From: VXNJ01 sp009840625
GTDB lineage: Bacteria > Chloroflexota > UBA11872 > VXNJ01
NCBI GenBank assembly: GCA_965207915.1
Contig: OZ242304.1
Location: 1,612,001 to 1,676,000, forward strand
Length of the DNA stretch: 64,000 nucleotides
Direction of reading: 5' to 3'
Part shown: positions 52,342 to 61,144 of the stretch, piece by piece
Numbering within the stretch: the stretch's first letter is position 1
Layout: every line of letters starts with the position of its first letter
Notes under the pieces: model-generated
The model's database searches: none
What the model saw: only the letters and a program-made list of their open reading frames with translations
Told to the model about the DNA's origin: nothing
Position numbers and translations under genes: made by a program

Positions 52342-54111
52342 TCAATAGGCAGATTCGGACCCCAACAGGCTCTTGATTCGCAGCACAAGGCGCTGCCGTC
52401 GCGCATCGTAAAAGTCGATGAATTCCGAAATTTCCTCGGGCACGTCGCCGAGCAAATGATCATCGCATGCACGTTTTCGTAAGCATTCGTCCGGGTAAGC
52501 ACCAATTAACCATTTAGCTGGCATCGTTGCGCCCTTCTCAGCATTAGCCGGTCCCGGCAACAGTTGAAGATTTCCGAGCCGATTTCCTCGGTCCCGGAAT
52601 TGGTCGAGGCTTTCTTCCGGAACATCCACGTCCCGCAGCTTGCGCCTGTCAAATGCTGATGCTGGGAATATGTGGTCCACATGGAAAAGTTCGCCGGGAT
52701 CGATGAACGGAAACACCAAGCTCAGCAGTGCGAATACTCGCGGATGACGATACTCCGTGTCCGCCAGTTCCTCAATCTCATCGTCGTTGAATACAAGTTC
52801 TCGACCGCGGCGAGCCATTTCGTCACCTAGCTGTGCAGCTGGGAACACCTGGCCGGCGTTTTCCCGTATCACGTTTCTAAGAGCTGTCAGCAACGAATCG
52901 AGTCCGCTCCCCCAAACACCACTTTTAAGCAAGCTGCGAAGAAGCCAGCCGCGAATAACCGACCTGTCGTGTTCATGCTGGCTGTTGGTAAGGAATGCCC
53001 TCGAGCGGTTCGTCCGGTAAAGGTAATACGCAATTGGAAGTATGGAGTTGTGAGCAGTGAGATTGGATCGATTGAATCCAAATCCAGCGACCAATTGGAC
53101 GGTCAGAATGAGCGCCGATTTGACCGCTTCCCACTTGTCCTCCAGCATCGCCATGTTTTGCCGATTGAAATTGTCGACTTTGAATCCGACGCTCCCGATG
53201 TCGCTTAGCATGAGTCCGGCTTTGAGCACAAAGTCCTTTGAGAATGAGAAGCCCAATCCAATCCGGTTGAGTTCATCGACCAGCTCATGTATCTCCTCGC
53301 GCGCGTCGTGCTTAGTCCATTGCGCAACAGCGATCGACAGCAGAAGGTCAGAGTGAGATAAGGGGGTGCCACCGTCATTCATGCGAATGAATATCTGGAC
53401 GACATCGTCCAGCGTTTGCCGCTTCTCTTGGAAATACGCAACCAAGTGGTCTTTTCGAATCACACTGTGCAGTCGATCAAGGGTCTCGTACGCTTGATCT
53501 ACAAACCCTTGATCCAGGCGTTCATTCAGCCACCGCACCATCGGCGGTCCGCCGTTCATTGAAAGAACGTCCCCGACCCGGAACCAACACTCAGGCGCCT
53601 TGTCAACGGTATCTATGCGCACGCGGGGCTCGCCTTCGCGGCGAAAACTGAACCGATATTCGGACCCAACCTCGTCTTCGGTGTCGGCGGCCCAAAGAAG
53701 GTCGAGATAAAGGTGCCGCTTCGGGAATGCATTCGGGCTGCTCCACCAAAGGCGAGGCAGTTTCCAAGCCATACTCCCCCTCAAACCGACGTTTAGTGCC
53801 GTAAGGCGTTGTTGCCCATCTAACACCGCGGTTAGCGCGGTGTTCGGTATGGAAGGAAGAGGGGGGCAATGGCGATTGTCTCGCTCGTGGTAATCGCGCA
53901 CAAATCCGTAGAAGTTGAATTTGTCACTGTTCTCGGGGGCAACTTTCCAATAAAGGAAGGTCCCGAATGGGAATCCCTGCATTAGGCTGTCGAAGAGCCG
54001 GCAGATCTGGCCCGGACGCCAGACGAATTCCCGCTGGATCGCGGGAAGAACGAGATCGCGCCTGTGGATTTGTTGAAGAATCTCTTCGATGGTGTAACCG
54101 GACTGGTACAT
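52342..54111 (-). CDS. DUF262/HNH protein, GmrSD-like restriction factor
   Basis: A 589-residue protein. The N-terminal DUF262 (ParB-like) domain is marked by LVLPAIQREFVWRPGQICRLFDSLMQGFPFGTFLYWK and LDGQQRLTALN (about 97-107), the DGQQR nucleotide/catalytic motif. The C-terminal part has an HNH fold: LFHVDHIFPASAFD (about 490), then GNRLGNLQLLPGPANAEKGATMP, the DUF1524-type core. GmrSD proteins of this type restrict phages with modified cytosines, using NTP. The protein appears intact. It was probably partnered with the split OLD nuclease downstream. The start at ATG 54111 gives MYQSGYTIEEILQQI, typical for the family. Confidence 0.88.
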   Translation of the reverse strand: MYQSGYTIEEILQQIHRRDLVLPAIQREFVWRPGQICRLFDSLMQGFPFGTFLYWKVAPENSDKFNFYGFVRDYHERDNRHCPPLPSIPNTALTAVLDGQQRLTALNVGLRGSMAWKLPRLWWSSPNAFPKRHLYLDLLWAADTEDEVGSEYRFSFRREGEPRVRIDTVDKAPECWFRVGDVLSMNGGPPMVRWLNERLDQGFVDQAYETLDRLHSVIRKDHLVAYFQEKRQTLDDVVQIFIRMNDGGTPLSHSDLLLSIAVAQWTKHDAREEIHELVDELNRIGLGFSFSKDFVLKAGLMLSDIGSVGFKVDNFNRQNMAMLEDKWEAVKSALILTVQLVAGFGFNRSNLTAHNSILPIAYYLYRTNRSRAFLTNSQHEHDRSVIRGWLLRSLLKSGVWGSGLDSLLTALRNVIRENAGQVFPAAQLGDEMARRGRELVFNDDEIEELADTEYRHPRVFALLSLVFPFIDPGELFHVDHIFPASAFDRRKLRDVDVPEESLDQFRDRGNRLGNLQLLPGPANAEKGATMPAKWLIGAYPDECLRKRACDDHLLGDVPEEISEFIDFYDARRQRLVLRIKSLLGSESAY

Positions 54112-54396
54112 GGTTTAGTCGAACCTTTGTTAGGGGAGCTGGGGAGGTTTACAGTCCGCGTCTAATCGTGGTGTCGGGTGGGAAGCGGACCTGGTGTTGA
54201 CTTGACGGATAGAACTAGTTAATTTCGCGGTCGAAGTTACAAGGTTACGTTTCGTGCCCGATTTTTCGCTACTCGGCCGCTCGGAGCTAAATCTCAGAAA
54301 TTGGCAATTTCATTCGCAGATTCTGATTCGCTTCCACTTGGAAATGGTGACGCCCGTAAGTTTGTCGACCCGAATTTCCATGCTGAGGATCCGCAA
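54112..54396. other. Intergenic A+T-rich region upstream of the DUF262 gene
   Basis: About 285 bases, with no gene supported. It should contain the promoter of the DUF262/OLD pair. Confidence 0.3.
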
Positions 54397-54603
54397 ATGA
54401 CCCAAGATCAAAACGCTGCCCTTTTAGTCAGGGAGTCCGAAAACGGGTTCGAGATCCGCGAGATCATCCGACCCAAGCAGATTGGCCGCGACGCCGCGAT
54501 CACTGAGGACCTCAGTCTCGTGGAGGGTGCACGTTTTCAAGCTCGACGTCCGGTCCGAGACCGAAAAGCATTGCTTTCACTTCGATCGCTGAGCGCGCGA
54601 TGA
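54397..54603 (+). pseudogene. Probable N-terminal remnant of a medium-chain dehydrogenase
   Basis: The frame from ATG 54397 reads MTQDQNAALLVRESENGFEI then REIIRPKQIGRDAAI. This resembles the opening strands of zinc/quinone dehydrogenases (AA-LV---FEIRE-PRP--G-DEVLV). The similarity ends after about 30 codons and the rest (ARRPVRDRKALLSLRSLSAR) is unrelated. It ends four bases into the next gene (ATGA), so it may still be translated as a leader for that gene. Weak evidence. Confidence 0.3.
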
Positions 54604-55442
54604 GGCTGCTCATCACCGGAGGCAACGGCCGCCTCGGACGCTGGGTCGTCGAGGAGTTGCGGTGCGACCATGAAGTCATCGCCGTTGGCATTGAGCAGCC
54701 GCAGCCGGATACGGTGCGGCCGGGCGTTCGCTACGAGCAGGCCGACCTCACGGACGCCCAGGCGGTAGCACGCGTGGCGGATGGCGCAAATGTAGTCGTG
54801 CACCTCGCTGCATTCCCCTCGCCGATCGGGCGCGAGCCGGAGGACGTTTTTGCCAACAACATGATCAGCACCTTCAACGTCGCAGAGGCGGCTGTCCGCC
54901 AGGGAGCGTGGAAGGTGATTTACAGTAGCAGCGGCTCGGCGCTCGGTTTCGCCTTCCGCTTCCGCGACATGGTCCCTGACTACATGCCGATTGACGAGGA
55001 ACACCCGCTGCGCCCGCAAGACGCCTACGGCCTTTCCAAGTGGCTTGGCGAAGAGATCCTCGAGGCGGCGACGCGCCGTACGGGCATTCGCACCATCGTA
55101 TTGCGACCGACCAACGTCGTTGGCCCCGAAGACTACGCCGAGCGCGTGCCAAGGTTGCTCAACAACCGCAGCAGCGTCCCCACCTACGTCGATGCACGCG
55201 ATTTCGCCCGCGCCGTGCGGGCAGCCCTTGCCGACACGGAAATCGAGCACGACCGCTTCTTCATCACCGCCGACGACGCATTGTGCCGGGAACCGCTCGC
55301 AGTCGCTTTTCCGCGACGATTCCCCGGCAGCGAGGCAGTTTGCGCCGGCCTGACGGGAACCGAAGGTCCGATCAGCAGCGCTAAGGCGAAGCGCGTCCTC
55401 GGCTACCACCCGCAGCACAGTTGGCGCACTGAGCTGACGTAA
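54600..55442 (+). CDS. NAD-dependent epimerase/dehydratase (extended SDR)
   Basis: A 280-residue extended SDR. The cofactor loop is LLITGGNGRLGRW; strand-4 VVHLAAFPSPIG, the Ser region YSSSGSALG, Y-x-x-x-K in AYGLSKWLGE and the RPTNVVGPEDYA segment are typical of uronate dehydrogenase/UDP-sugar epimerase relatives. The short length and absence of a UDP-sugar site point to sugar-acid or sugar-lactone oxidation, for example uronate dehydrogenase. The facing minus-strand genes at 55.6-57.5 kb encode a PIG-L/GalB-like protein and a sugar-acid dehydratase, consistent with acid-sugar catabolism. Confidence 0.87.
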   Translation: MRLLITGGNGRLGRWVVEELRCDHEVIAVGIEQPQPDTVRPGVRYEQADLTDAQAVARVADGANVVVHLAAFPSPIGREPEDVFANNMISTFNVAEAAVRQGAWKVIYSSSGSALGFAFRFRDMVPDYMPIDEEHPLRPQDAYGLSKWLGEEILEAATRRTGIRTIVLRPTNVVGPEDYAERVPRLLNNRSSVPTYVDARDFARAVRAALADTEIEHDRFFITADDALCREPLAVAFPRRFPGSEAVCAGLTGTEGPISSAKAKRVLGYHPQHSWRTELT

Positions 55443-55586
55443 GCGGTCCAGCTACCCCGCACTTCCAAAGCTCTCAATCTGACGATCGTAGGCGTACCAG
55501 AAAAGGGCGTGATCGTGCTCAAGCTCGGCGAGGCCCTGGGCGGCTGATACGAGCTGGTCCTTGAGGCGCGACCTCAAGTAGCGGCC

Positions 55587-56318
55587 TTAGACGAAATAGT
55601 CGCCAGCGAACGGCTGGAAGCGCCGGAATGACTCGGCGTGTTTGCAGCCCGCCAGTCCACCGATGCCGGAAGCTTCGACGCCGCGCGCCGCCGTGTGTGG
55701 CGGCCAACGATTGTGCAGGCCCGGCTGCGACACCTGAAAGCAGCGCAACGCCTCGTGCTTCTGCTCGACAACCGGGCTGATGTCGATGTAGGTGTCCGGA
55801 ACGTAGCCGAGGATCGGCTGGCTGAGAATGTCCGGCTCGAAGTGGAAGATCTTCGCGCGCGGCAGCGACTCACCGGCCATCGTCGCCTGCGTCCGCGCCA
55901 GTCCGGTAGCGCGGATCACGGTCTCGGCGACAGTCTGGTGATCACGGTTTGTCGGCTCGTAGGTCCAGTGTGTGAGGATGACCTCGGGCCGGAAATCGCG
56001 AATCTGATCTACGTACAACTGCATCCGCTCCTGGCCAATCACCAGCGGGTTGTCGTCCAGATCGAGGAATTCGATCTCCACGCCAAGGATCCGCGCGGCC
56101 GCCTCGGCTTCGGAGCGTCGGATTGCCTTTACGGATTCGACGGTCGCGCCCGGTTCTTTCCAGCGAGGCGCGGACTCGCCGCGCTCGCCGAAGGTGGCGC
56201 TCACAACCTTCACGCGCGCGCCGGCCTGGAGATAGCGGATCGCCGTGCCGCCGGCGCGAAAACAGTAGTCGGCGGCGTGCGCGCCGAAGATCAGCACGCT
56301 TGCATCCGGACCAAGCAT
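55587..56318 (-). CDS. PIG-L-family protein, 4-oxalomesaconate hydratase (GalB)-like
   Basis: A 243-residue protein. The metal motif is H14-A-A-D17 instead of the deacetylases' HPDD; the third ligand would be H127 in NRDHQTV. SFGERGESA-type ATFGERGESAPRWKEPG follows, a hallmark of the hydratase branch of this fold. In deacetylases the second motif Asp is the base; its loss argues for lyase/hydratase chemistry as in GalB of the gallate pathway. It is co-oriented 12 bases after the enolase-superfamily gene, so the two are one operon. The substrate is inferred only. Confidence 0.8.
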   Translation of the reverse strand: MLGPDASVLIFGAHAADYCFRAGGTAIRYLQAGARVKVVSATFGERGESAPRWKEPGATVESVKAIRRSEAEAAARILGVEIEFLDLDDNPLVIGQERMQLYVDQIRDFRPEVILTHWTYEPTNRDHQTVAETVIRATGLARTQATMAGESLPRAKIFHFEPDILSQPILGYVPDTYIDISPVVEQKHEALRCFQVSQPGLHNRWPPHTAARGVEASGIGGLAGCKHAESFRRFQPFAGDYFV

Positions 56319-56330
56319 GGAACTGCCTTC

Positions 56331-57488
56331 CTACCAGTCGCCGACGCTGCCATCGGCGAGAACCGGATGAGCCGTGTCGCGGCCCCGGAACGGGAATCGT
56401 TTTGCGATCGACTCGTCGAACTGAATGCCGATGCCCGGCGCCTGCGGCAGATCGACGTAACCATCCTTGAGGACTAGCGGCTCGACCAACATCTCGTCCC
56501 ACAGTTCATCGTCGCCGATTGGGATCATGCTCTCCTGAATGATGAAGTTGGGCGTGCAGGCGGCAATGTGCAGGCTTGCCAGCGTCACGCCCGGGCCCCT
56601 GGGGTTGTGCGGGGCGATGCCCATAAAGTAGGTTTCCGCCGCCGCCGCGATTCGGCGCGTCTCAGAAATGCCGCCCGCATGACCGACATCCGGTTGAAGA
56701 ACCGCGACGGCCTGCGATTCGATCGTTTTGCGGAAATCCCAGCGGCTGTACATCCGCTCGCCCGTGGCGAGCGGCACGTTCGTCGCCGCCGAGACCAGCA
56801 GCAACGCGTCGACGTTGCGAGGCGGCACCGGTTCCTCAAAGAAGAGCAGGTCCAGTTCCTCGAGGGCGTTGGCGATCGCGATCGCCACGGTAGGCGTCTG
56901 CTTGCCGTGCGCGTCGACCATGATCTTCATGTCATCGCCCACGGCATCACGGATGGCGGCAACGTTCTCGTAGGTTTCCCGCACCTTCTTGCGGTCGCTG
57001 ATCCACTCCGCCGTCCCCGGAATCCCGGTCTTGAAGGCGCGGTAGCCCTCCTCGATGCGCTGGTGCGTGCGGTCGACGATCTCTTCGCGGCTGGCGCCGC
57101 CCGGGTGGGTGTATAGCAGGATGCGATCGCGGACCGCGCCGCCCAAGAGGCGCCAGACCGGCAAGCCGAGCCGCTTCCCGGCGATGTCCCACAGCGCCTG
57201 GTCGATAGCGCTCTGGGCGGTCATCAGGATCACGCCGCCACGCTGAAAGCTGTTGCGGTAAAGCACCTGCCAGTGGCGTTCTATCAGGGCGTCGTCCTGT
57301 CCGACCAGGTACTCGGCGAAGTCCTCGACGGCGCCGGCGACGGCCCGCGTCTTGTGCGGCAGGGAGCCTTCACCGAAGCCCTCAAGGCCGTCATCCGTGC
57401 GGATCCGCACGATCAGCATGTTGCCGAGGCCGCCAGTACCTTGTTCGAAATTGACCATGAATGCCCGCACTTCGACTATTCGCGACAT
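56331..57488 (-). CDS. Enolase-superfamily sugar-acid dehydratase (DgoD/mandelate racemase group)
   Basis: A 385-residue protein. After an N-terminal cap, the barrel has D192-x-H194 (MVDAHGK), E218 (FFEEPV) and E244 (TGERMYSRW) as metal and base residues, and a late His in APHNPRGPG. The D-x-H pair on the third strand is like galactonate dehydratase. ATG 57488 follows GGTGGGG; the longer frame upstream is not family-like. It is expected to dehydrate an aldonate to a 2-keto-3-deoxy acid. It is operonic with the PIG-L/GalB-like gene, an unusual pair. Confidence 0.9.
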   Translation of the reverse strand: MSRIVEVRAFMVNFEQGTGGLGNMLIVRIRTDDGLEGFGEGSLPHKTRAVAGAVEDFAEYLVGQDDALIERHWQVLYRNSFQRGGVILMTAQSAIDQALWDIAGKRLGLPVWRLLGGAVRDRILLYTHPGGASREEIVDRTHQRIEEGYRAFKTGIPGTAEWISDRKKVRETYENVAAIRDAVGDDMKIMVDAHGKQTPTVAIAIANALEELDLLFFEEPVPPRNVDALLLVSAATNVPLATGERMYSRWDFRKTIESQAVAVLQPDVGHAGGISETRRIAAAAETYFMGIAPHNPRGPGVTLASLHIAACTPNFIIQESMIPIGDDELWDEMLVEPLVLKDGYVDLPQAPGIGIQFDESIAKRFPFRGRDTAHPVLADGSVGDW

Positions 57489-57693
57489 CGCCCCACCCTG
57501 CTTCAATTCCCGAATGTGTCGGGGTCGGTGCTGTGCTCGATTTCGCGAAAGTCTACGCGGCTGCCTGGCCCGCGAGACCATAGCGCACCGTCAAATCGGC
57601 GCTCATGAATCTGGATGTGCCGGCCGACCGCATTCACAGAGAAAGTTACGGCGGCGCCACCGAATCCGACGACAGCGCGCGGGGATTCGCAGT

Positions 57694-57947
57694 CGGATCT
57701 GCATAACTGTCAACAGGCGACGCGGGGAATTCACGTTACCTCCCGGAAAGACTGTGCTGGAAGCGGCCCGAATCAATGAGCCGGACCCGCCCTATTCCTG
57801 CCTGTCCGGAGCGGGCCTTGCGTGGCTGATTTGACCGCCGGCACGGTGCATGTGAAGGCGCGCATGGCGCTGGAGGATTCCGGGATCGCCGCCGGCCAGA
57901 TCCAAAGTATTGCGACGTCGGCGGAGCTAGGCGTGAGGTTCGGCTGA
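57694..57947 (+). pseudogene. Decayed 2Fe-2S ferredoxin domain (oxygenase-reductase type)
   Basis: Frame 1 (57694-57834) reads ICITVNRRRGEFTLPPGKTVLEAA ... PPYSCLSGAGL and then stops. A second frame (57825-57947) continues the same fold: ADLTAGTVHVKARMALED then SGIAAGQIQSIATSAELGVRFG. Together this is the PaaE/VanB-type plant ferredoxin domain with a frameshift and with three of the four Cys ligands replaced or lost. It is a non-functional remnant of an oxygenase electron carrier. The rest of the gap 57489-58013 holds no gene. Confidence 0.7.
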
Positions 57948-58013
57948 AACTGGTTGAGTCTTGCTCGGGGTTTGTCTTCTGGCAGGTCCCCGGTCGAAGG
58001 CTACATGTTCACG

Positions 58014-61000
58014 TCAATCAGGCGGACTCAAGTCAATGGCAAGTTCTTTAAGCAATCCCGATTGGTTTCGAATTGGGACTTCACGAAGAAAGAACTCTAC
58101 CAGGTCCTGTTGCCGCGGCTGGCCAAACACCATCCGATAGATTGCCAGTGAACGGCGCAAATCCTCCATCCGGCTCTCGTCGCGCGACAGAGGGAGGACA
58201 GGTGCGTACCGCCTGATTCGGGCGCCACCGGCTTCAAATACCCAATGCGGCCTCAACCCCCCATCGGAGCCAAACTCCTCGTCGGCCAATCGATATGCAG
58301 ATTCCCACGGGTTGCACGGCCGCCCGGCGAGGCACTTTGCAGATGCGTGGGCCAAAGCGCGTTCGCCGACGACGCTGGAGATGTTCTTTCTAATGGCGTG
58401 TCCGTGGTACCTATGCACCCTGCCTTCGCGCTGTTCAAGGTCGACCGGATTGGGCGGTAGATTCCAGTGCATGATCGAGTGGCAATACCAGTGGAAATCA
58501 AGACCTTCCTGGCCGATCGAAGTCGAGCTGAGAACAAATGGCCAGAAAGGCGAATTGAATGCCGCCCGAATCGAATCAGGGTGTTCGCTGGCATCTAGGA
58601 ATTGCGCATCGGCGCCGAATCTGCGGGCTATGTGCTGGCGCATGTTTCGTGATTCGTGACGGACGCCACCGCGGTTTCTCGCCCAATGGTGAGTCGCGAG
58701 GCCGCGAACGGGAAGATGAGCAGTCTTGCCCAGCGCCTCGACTAATTGAACTGGCCCCAAGTCGAATCCGGCCGCTTCGCGAAGTACGAAAAAGTACTCG
58801 TCGAGAACATCGGTCAAACCGCCTTCGATAGCGTATGAAAGCGCTCTTCGCCAATATGGTCGACTTCCACCCGCAATCTTGGGCCTGTACGCCGACTGCA
58901 GCAATCCTTCCGAAGTTGGCGTGCGGAACAGCGCTCTAAAGGACCAGCCGGCGGCCATCGCCGAGCGCTTGAGCGAATGATCGGAAAGGTGGTGGCCAGT
59001 AATGCGTGAAAGGGAACGCAGCGCGCAATTGGCCGGCGACCCGACCGCCATTGCCGCCAGTACGTCGAGCAAATCGGCGGGCGGTCGGCCCATGGCGCTG
59101 GGGTTCGCTACGCAATCCCGAATTCGAGCGACCAGCCGTGGCCAGGCCGATGACATCCGTTCACCGCTTCCGGTTGGCGGCCCCTCTATCCATTCCAAAT
59201 CTGAACCGCTCGCGGAGTCGAGCAGAAGGGGGGCAACAGCATACCAGAGGGTCGCTTGGCGGGTGCCATCGCCGGATACGCGAGCGGTGATGGCTTCGAC
59301 CTTTGACCGTAGCCTTTTTGCGGTCTCACGTAGCAGTTCCGGGCCATTGCGGGCGCGATGACTCAGAGAATCGCCAGCTTCGGCAAGGGTGTGTGACGGT
59401 GCGACTAAGGTCATTAGCGAATACGCGGTTGCTTTGATTGCCAATCGGTCGCTTTTGAACGCTTCGGCTTCATTGGGGCTGCGGATATAGCGGCGTTCGG
59501 CATCATAGCTCGTCAGTACGGAGATTGCCCGGGGCGCCATTTTCCAGGACGAAAAGACAAGCAACTTGGATGCCTTCCTGGCGCGCTCGAAATCTCGTCC
59601 GAGTCGATAGCTGCACAGAGACGGGGGAAGCCAAAGGGCGCGTTGCAAGCCACTTTCTTGCATCAGATCAAACAGCGCGCGCATGCGGCCGTTGCCTGGT
59701 TGCAAATTTCGCCGGGACCGAATCCGTTGACGGGAAACTTGCAGGTCGTCGCTGGCTCGGACTAGGGTGGCGGTTGCACCGCTGGGTTCACTTTCGACAT
59801 GAGCTCGAACTTTTTGCGATAAGCGGTACTGATCCATGAATGTGAGCAGGTACGGCGAAGACTTCCAGTACTCCATGACCGCCGGGGCATTGACGGCCCG
59901 GGCCAATTCGCGCGCACTCAGAAACGATTTGATGTCGCCTGGACTCAGGGTGGCCGCCGCCGGGACAATTTCCAGCATCGGATCGCTCCCGCCACCGCCA
60001 CCACGCCGCTCAGTCCGCGTCATCACTTTTCGCAGACGCGTTTCAATTTGACTGCGAAGATTCCGCAATTCACGTGTGGGATCGTCGCTGTCGGTGCCGA
60101 CTGCGCGGGGCAGCATCAGTCGGAACTGCCGCAGCTGGTCGTCCAGCGGAACCTCTTCCGCCCTTGAACCTTCCAGAAATTTGACGGTTCCAAGGAAATC
60201 ATGGTAATGGTTCTCGCCCTGTTCGCCGGTGATCGTGAACATCTTGTACGGTGTTGCCGACAGCAGAAGCGTTCGGGTACGGGTGTTAGCGTCCTCGTAC
60301 TCAAAAAGACGAGCGGCAAGTTCGCCGCTGGCGGTCCCTTGGTCGAGCAGATGGCGGAACCGCTGAAACTCGTCAAGGATTACCAAGTCCGGCTCCAGCG
60401 CATCTAGGCAAGCGTGGGCCAACCGGAGTCGCAATTCGGCGATGAATTCGCGGCGCGCCGTGACCGCGGAAGTGTCAGTTTTCTGTGCTAGTTGCTCGCG
60501 GATTTCAAGAAATCGGCGGTACATCTTTCCTTCACGGCCGCCGACTGATTGGGCAAATCGGTCGAAAAGCCCGCGCTCGATTTCCCGGCGTTCGATCCAG
60601 TGGTTGTATTCGTGAAATCGTTTGGCCGAGGCCAGGTAACCACGAAAGACTTCTCCTGCTCCGGGTTCGATCCCGCCCCAGACGCGTTCCAGCATCCGGT
60701 AAAGGATCACTCGCTCCTCGACTACGCCCTCCGGACTTGCGCTACCGAATGAAGTAGCCGGCGTGAAAGCGATCAGATTCACGCGCGCGTCTAGCGATTT
60801 GAGGCTGTGTGGCAGTAGAGTTATGCGCCGCGCCAAAGCCCGGGTTTCAACGCCGAGGAGATTCTTGATGCGGTCGATATTCTGGCGTGCGATCGCCTGA
60901 TTGGCGCAGATGTATATCACGTCAATGCGGGGAGTACCCTGTGCTTGAAGGTGGTCGATCGCCATCGCGGTCACGGCGCTGGCGACTAGGGTCTTCCCCA

Positions 61001-61130
61001 AACCAACCTCGTCCGCGATTAGGAAGCGGTCGCTTCCGTCGCCCGACGAATAGAGTCGGTTGAAAGCGTGCTCGGCCGATCGCAACTGAAACGGCTTTAA
61101 CCGGGACAGTGCCGCCGATCGATACCCCAT
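58014..61130 (-). CDS. Large SF2 helicase-like protein of a DUF6361/PLD defence operon
   Basis: About 1038 residues from ATG 61130 (1056 from ATG 61184, which would overlap the PLD gene). Motifs: Walker A IADEVGLGKT, DEAD-like box LVILDEFQRF, motif III SATPYKM, and in the C-terminal lobe SIGQEGLDFHWYCHSIMHWN followed by PVDLEQREGRVHRY (motifs V/VI of SNF2/DEAD-type helicases). Long helical insertions separate the two lobes. Downstream of the PLD-like gene in the same direction, it likely translocates on DNA or remodels complexes for the nuclease. No methylase is present. Confidence 0.88.
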   Translation of the reverse strand: MGYRSAALSRLKPFQLRSAEHAFNRLYSSGDGSDRFLIADEVGLGKTLVASAVTAMAIDHLQAQGTPRIDVIYICANQAIARQNIDRIKNLLGVETRALARRITLLPHSLKSLDARVNLIAFTPATSFGSASPEGVVEERVILYRMLERVWGGIEPGAGEVFRGYLASAKRFHEYNHWIERREIERGLFDRFAQSVGGREGKMYRRFLEIREQLAQKTDTSAVTARREFIAELRLRLAHACLDALEPDLVILDEFQRFRHLLDQGTASGELAARLFEYEDANTRTRTLLLSATPYKMFTITGEQGENHYHDFLGTVKFLEGSRAEEVPLDDQLRQFRLMLPRAVGTDSDDPTRELRNLRSQIETRLRKVMTRTERRGGGGGSDPMLEIVPAAATLSPGDIKSFLSARELARAVNAPAVMEYWKSSPYLLTFMDQYRLSQKVRAHVESEPSGATATLVRASDDLQVSRQRIRSRRNLQPGNGRMRALFDLMQESGLQRALWLPPSLCSYRLGRDFERARKASKLLVFSSWKMAPRAISVLTSYDAERRYIRSPNEAEAFKSDRLAIKATAYSLMTLVAPSHTLAEAGDSLSHRARNGPELLRETAKRLRSKVEAITARVSGDGTRQATLWYAVAPLLLDSASGSDLEWIEGPPTGSGERMSSAWPRLVARIRDCVANPSAMGRPPADLLDVLAAMAVGSPANCALRSLSRITGHHLSDHSLKRSAMAAGWSFRALFRTPTSEGLLQSAYRPKIAGGSRPYWRRALSYAIEGGLTDVLDEYFFVLREAAGFDLGPVQLVEALGKTAHLPVRGLATHHWARNRGGVRHESRNMRQHIARRFGADAQFLDASEHPDSIRAAFNSPFWPFVLSSTSIGQEGLDFHWYCHSIMHWNLPPNPVDLEQREGRVHRYHGHAIRKNISSVVGERALAHASAKCLAGRPCNPWESAYRLADEEFGSDGGLRPHWVFEAGGARIRRYAPVLPLSRDESRMEDLRRSLAIYRMVFGQPRQQDLVEFFLREVPIRNQSGLLKELAIDLSPPD

Positions 61131-61144
61131 GGAATCGCTAATAC

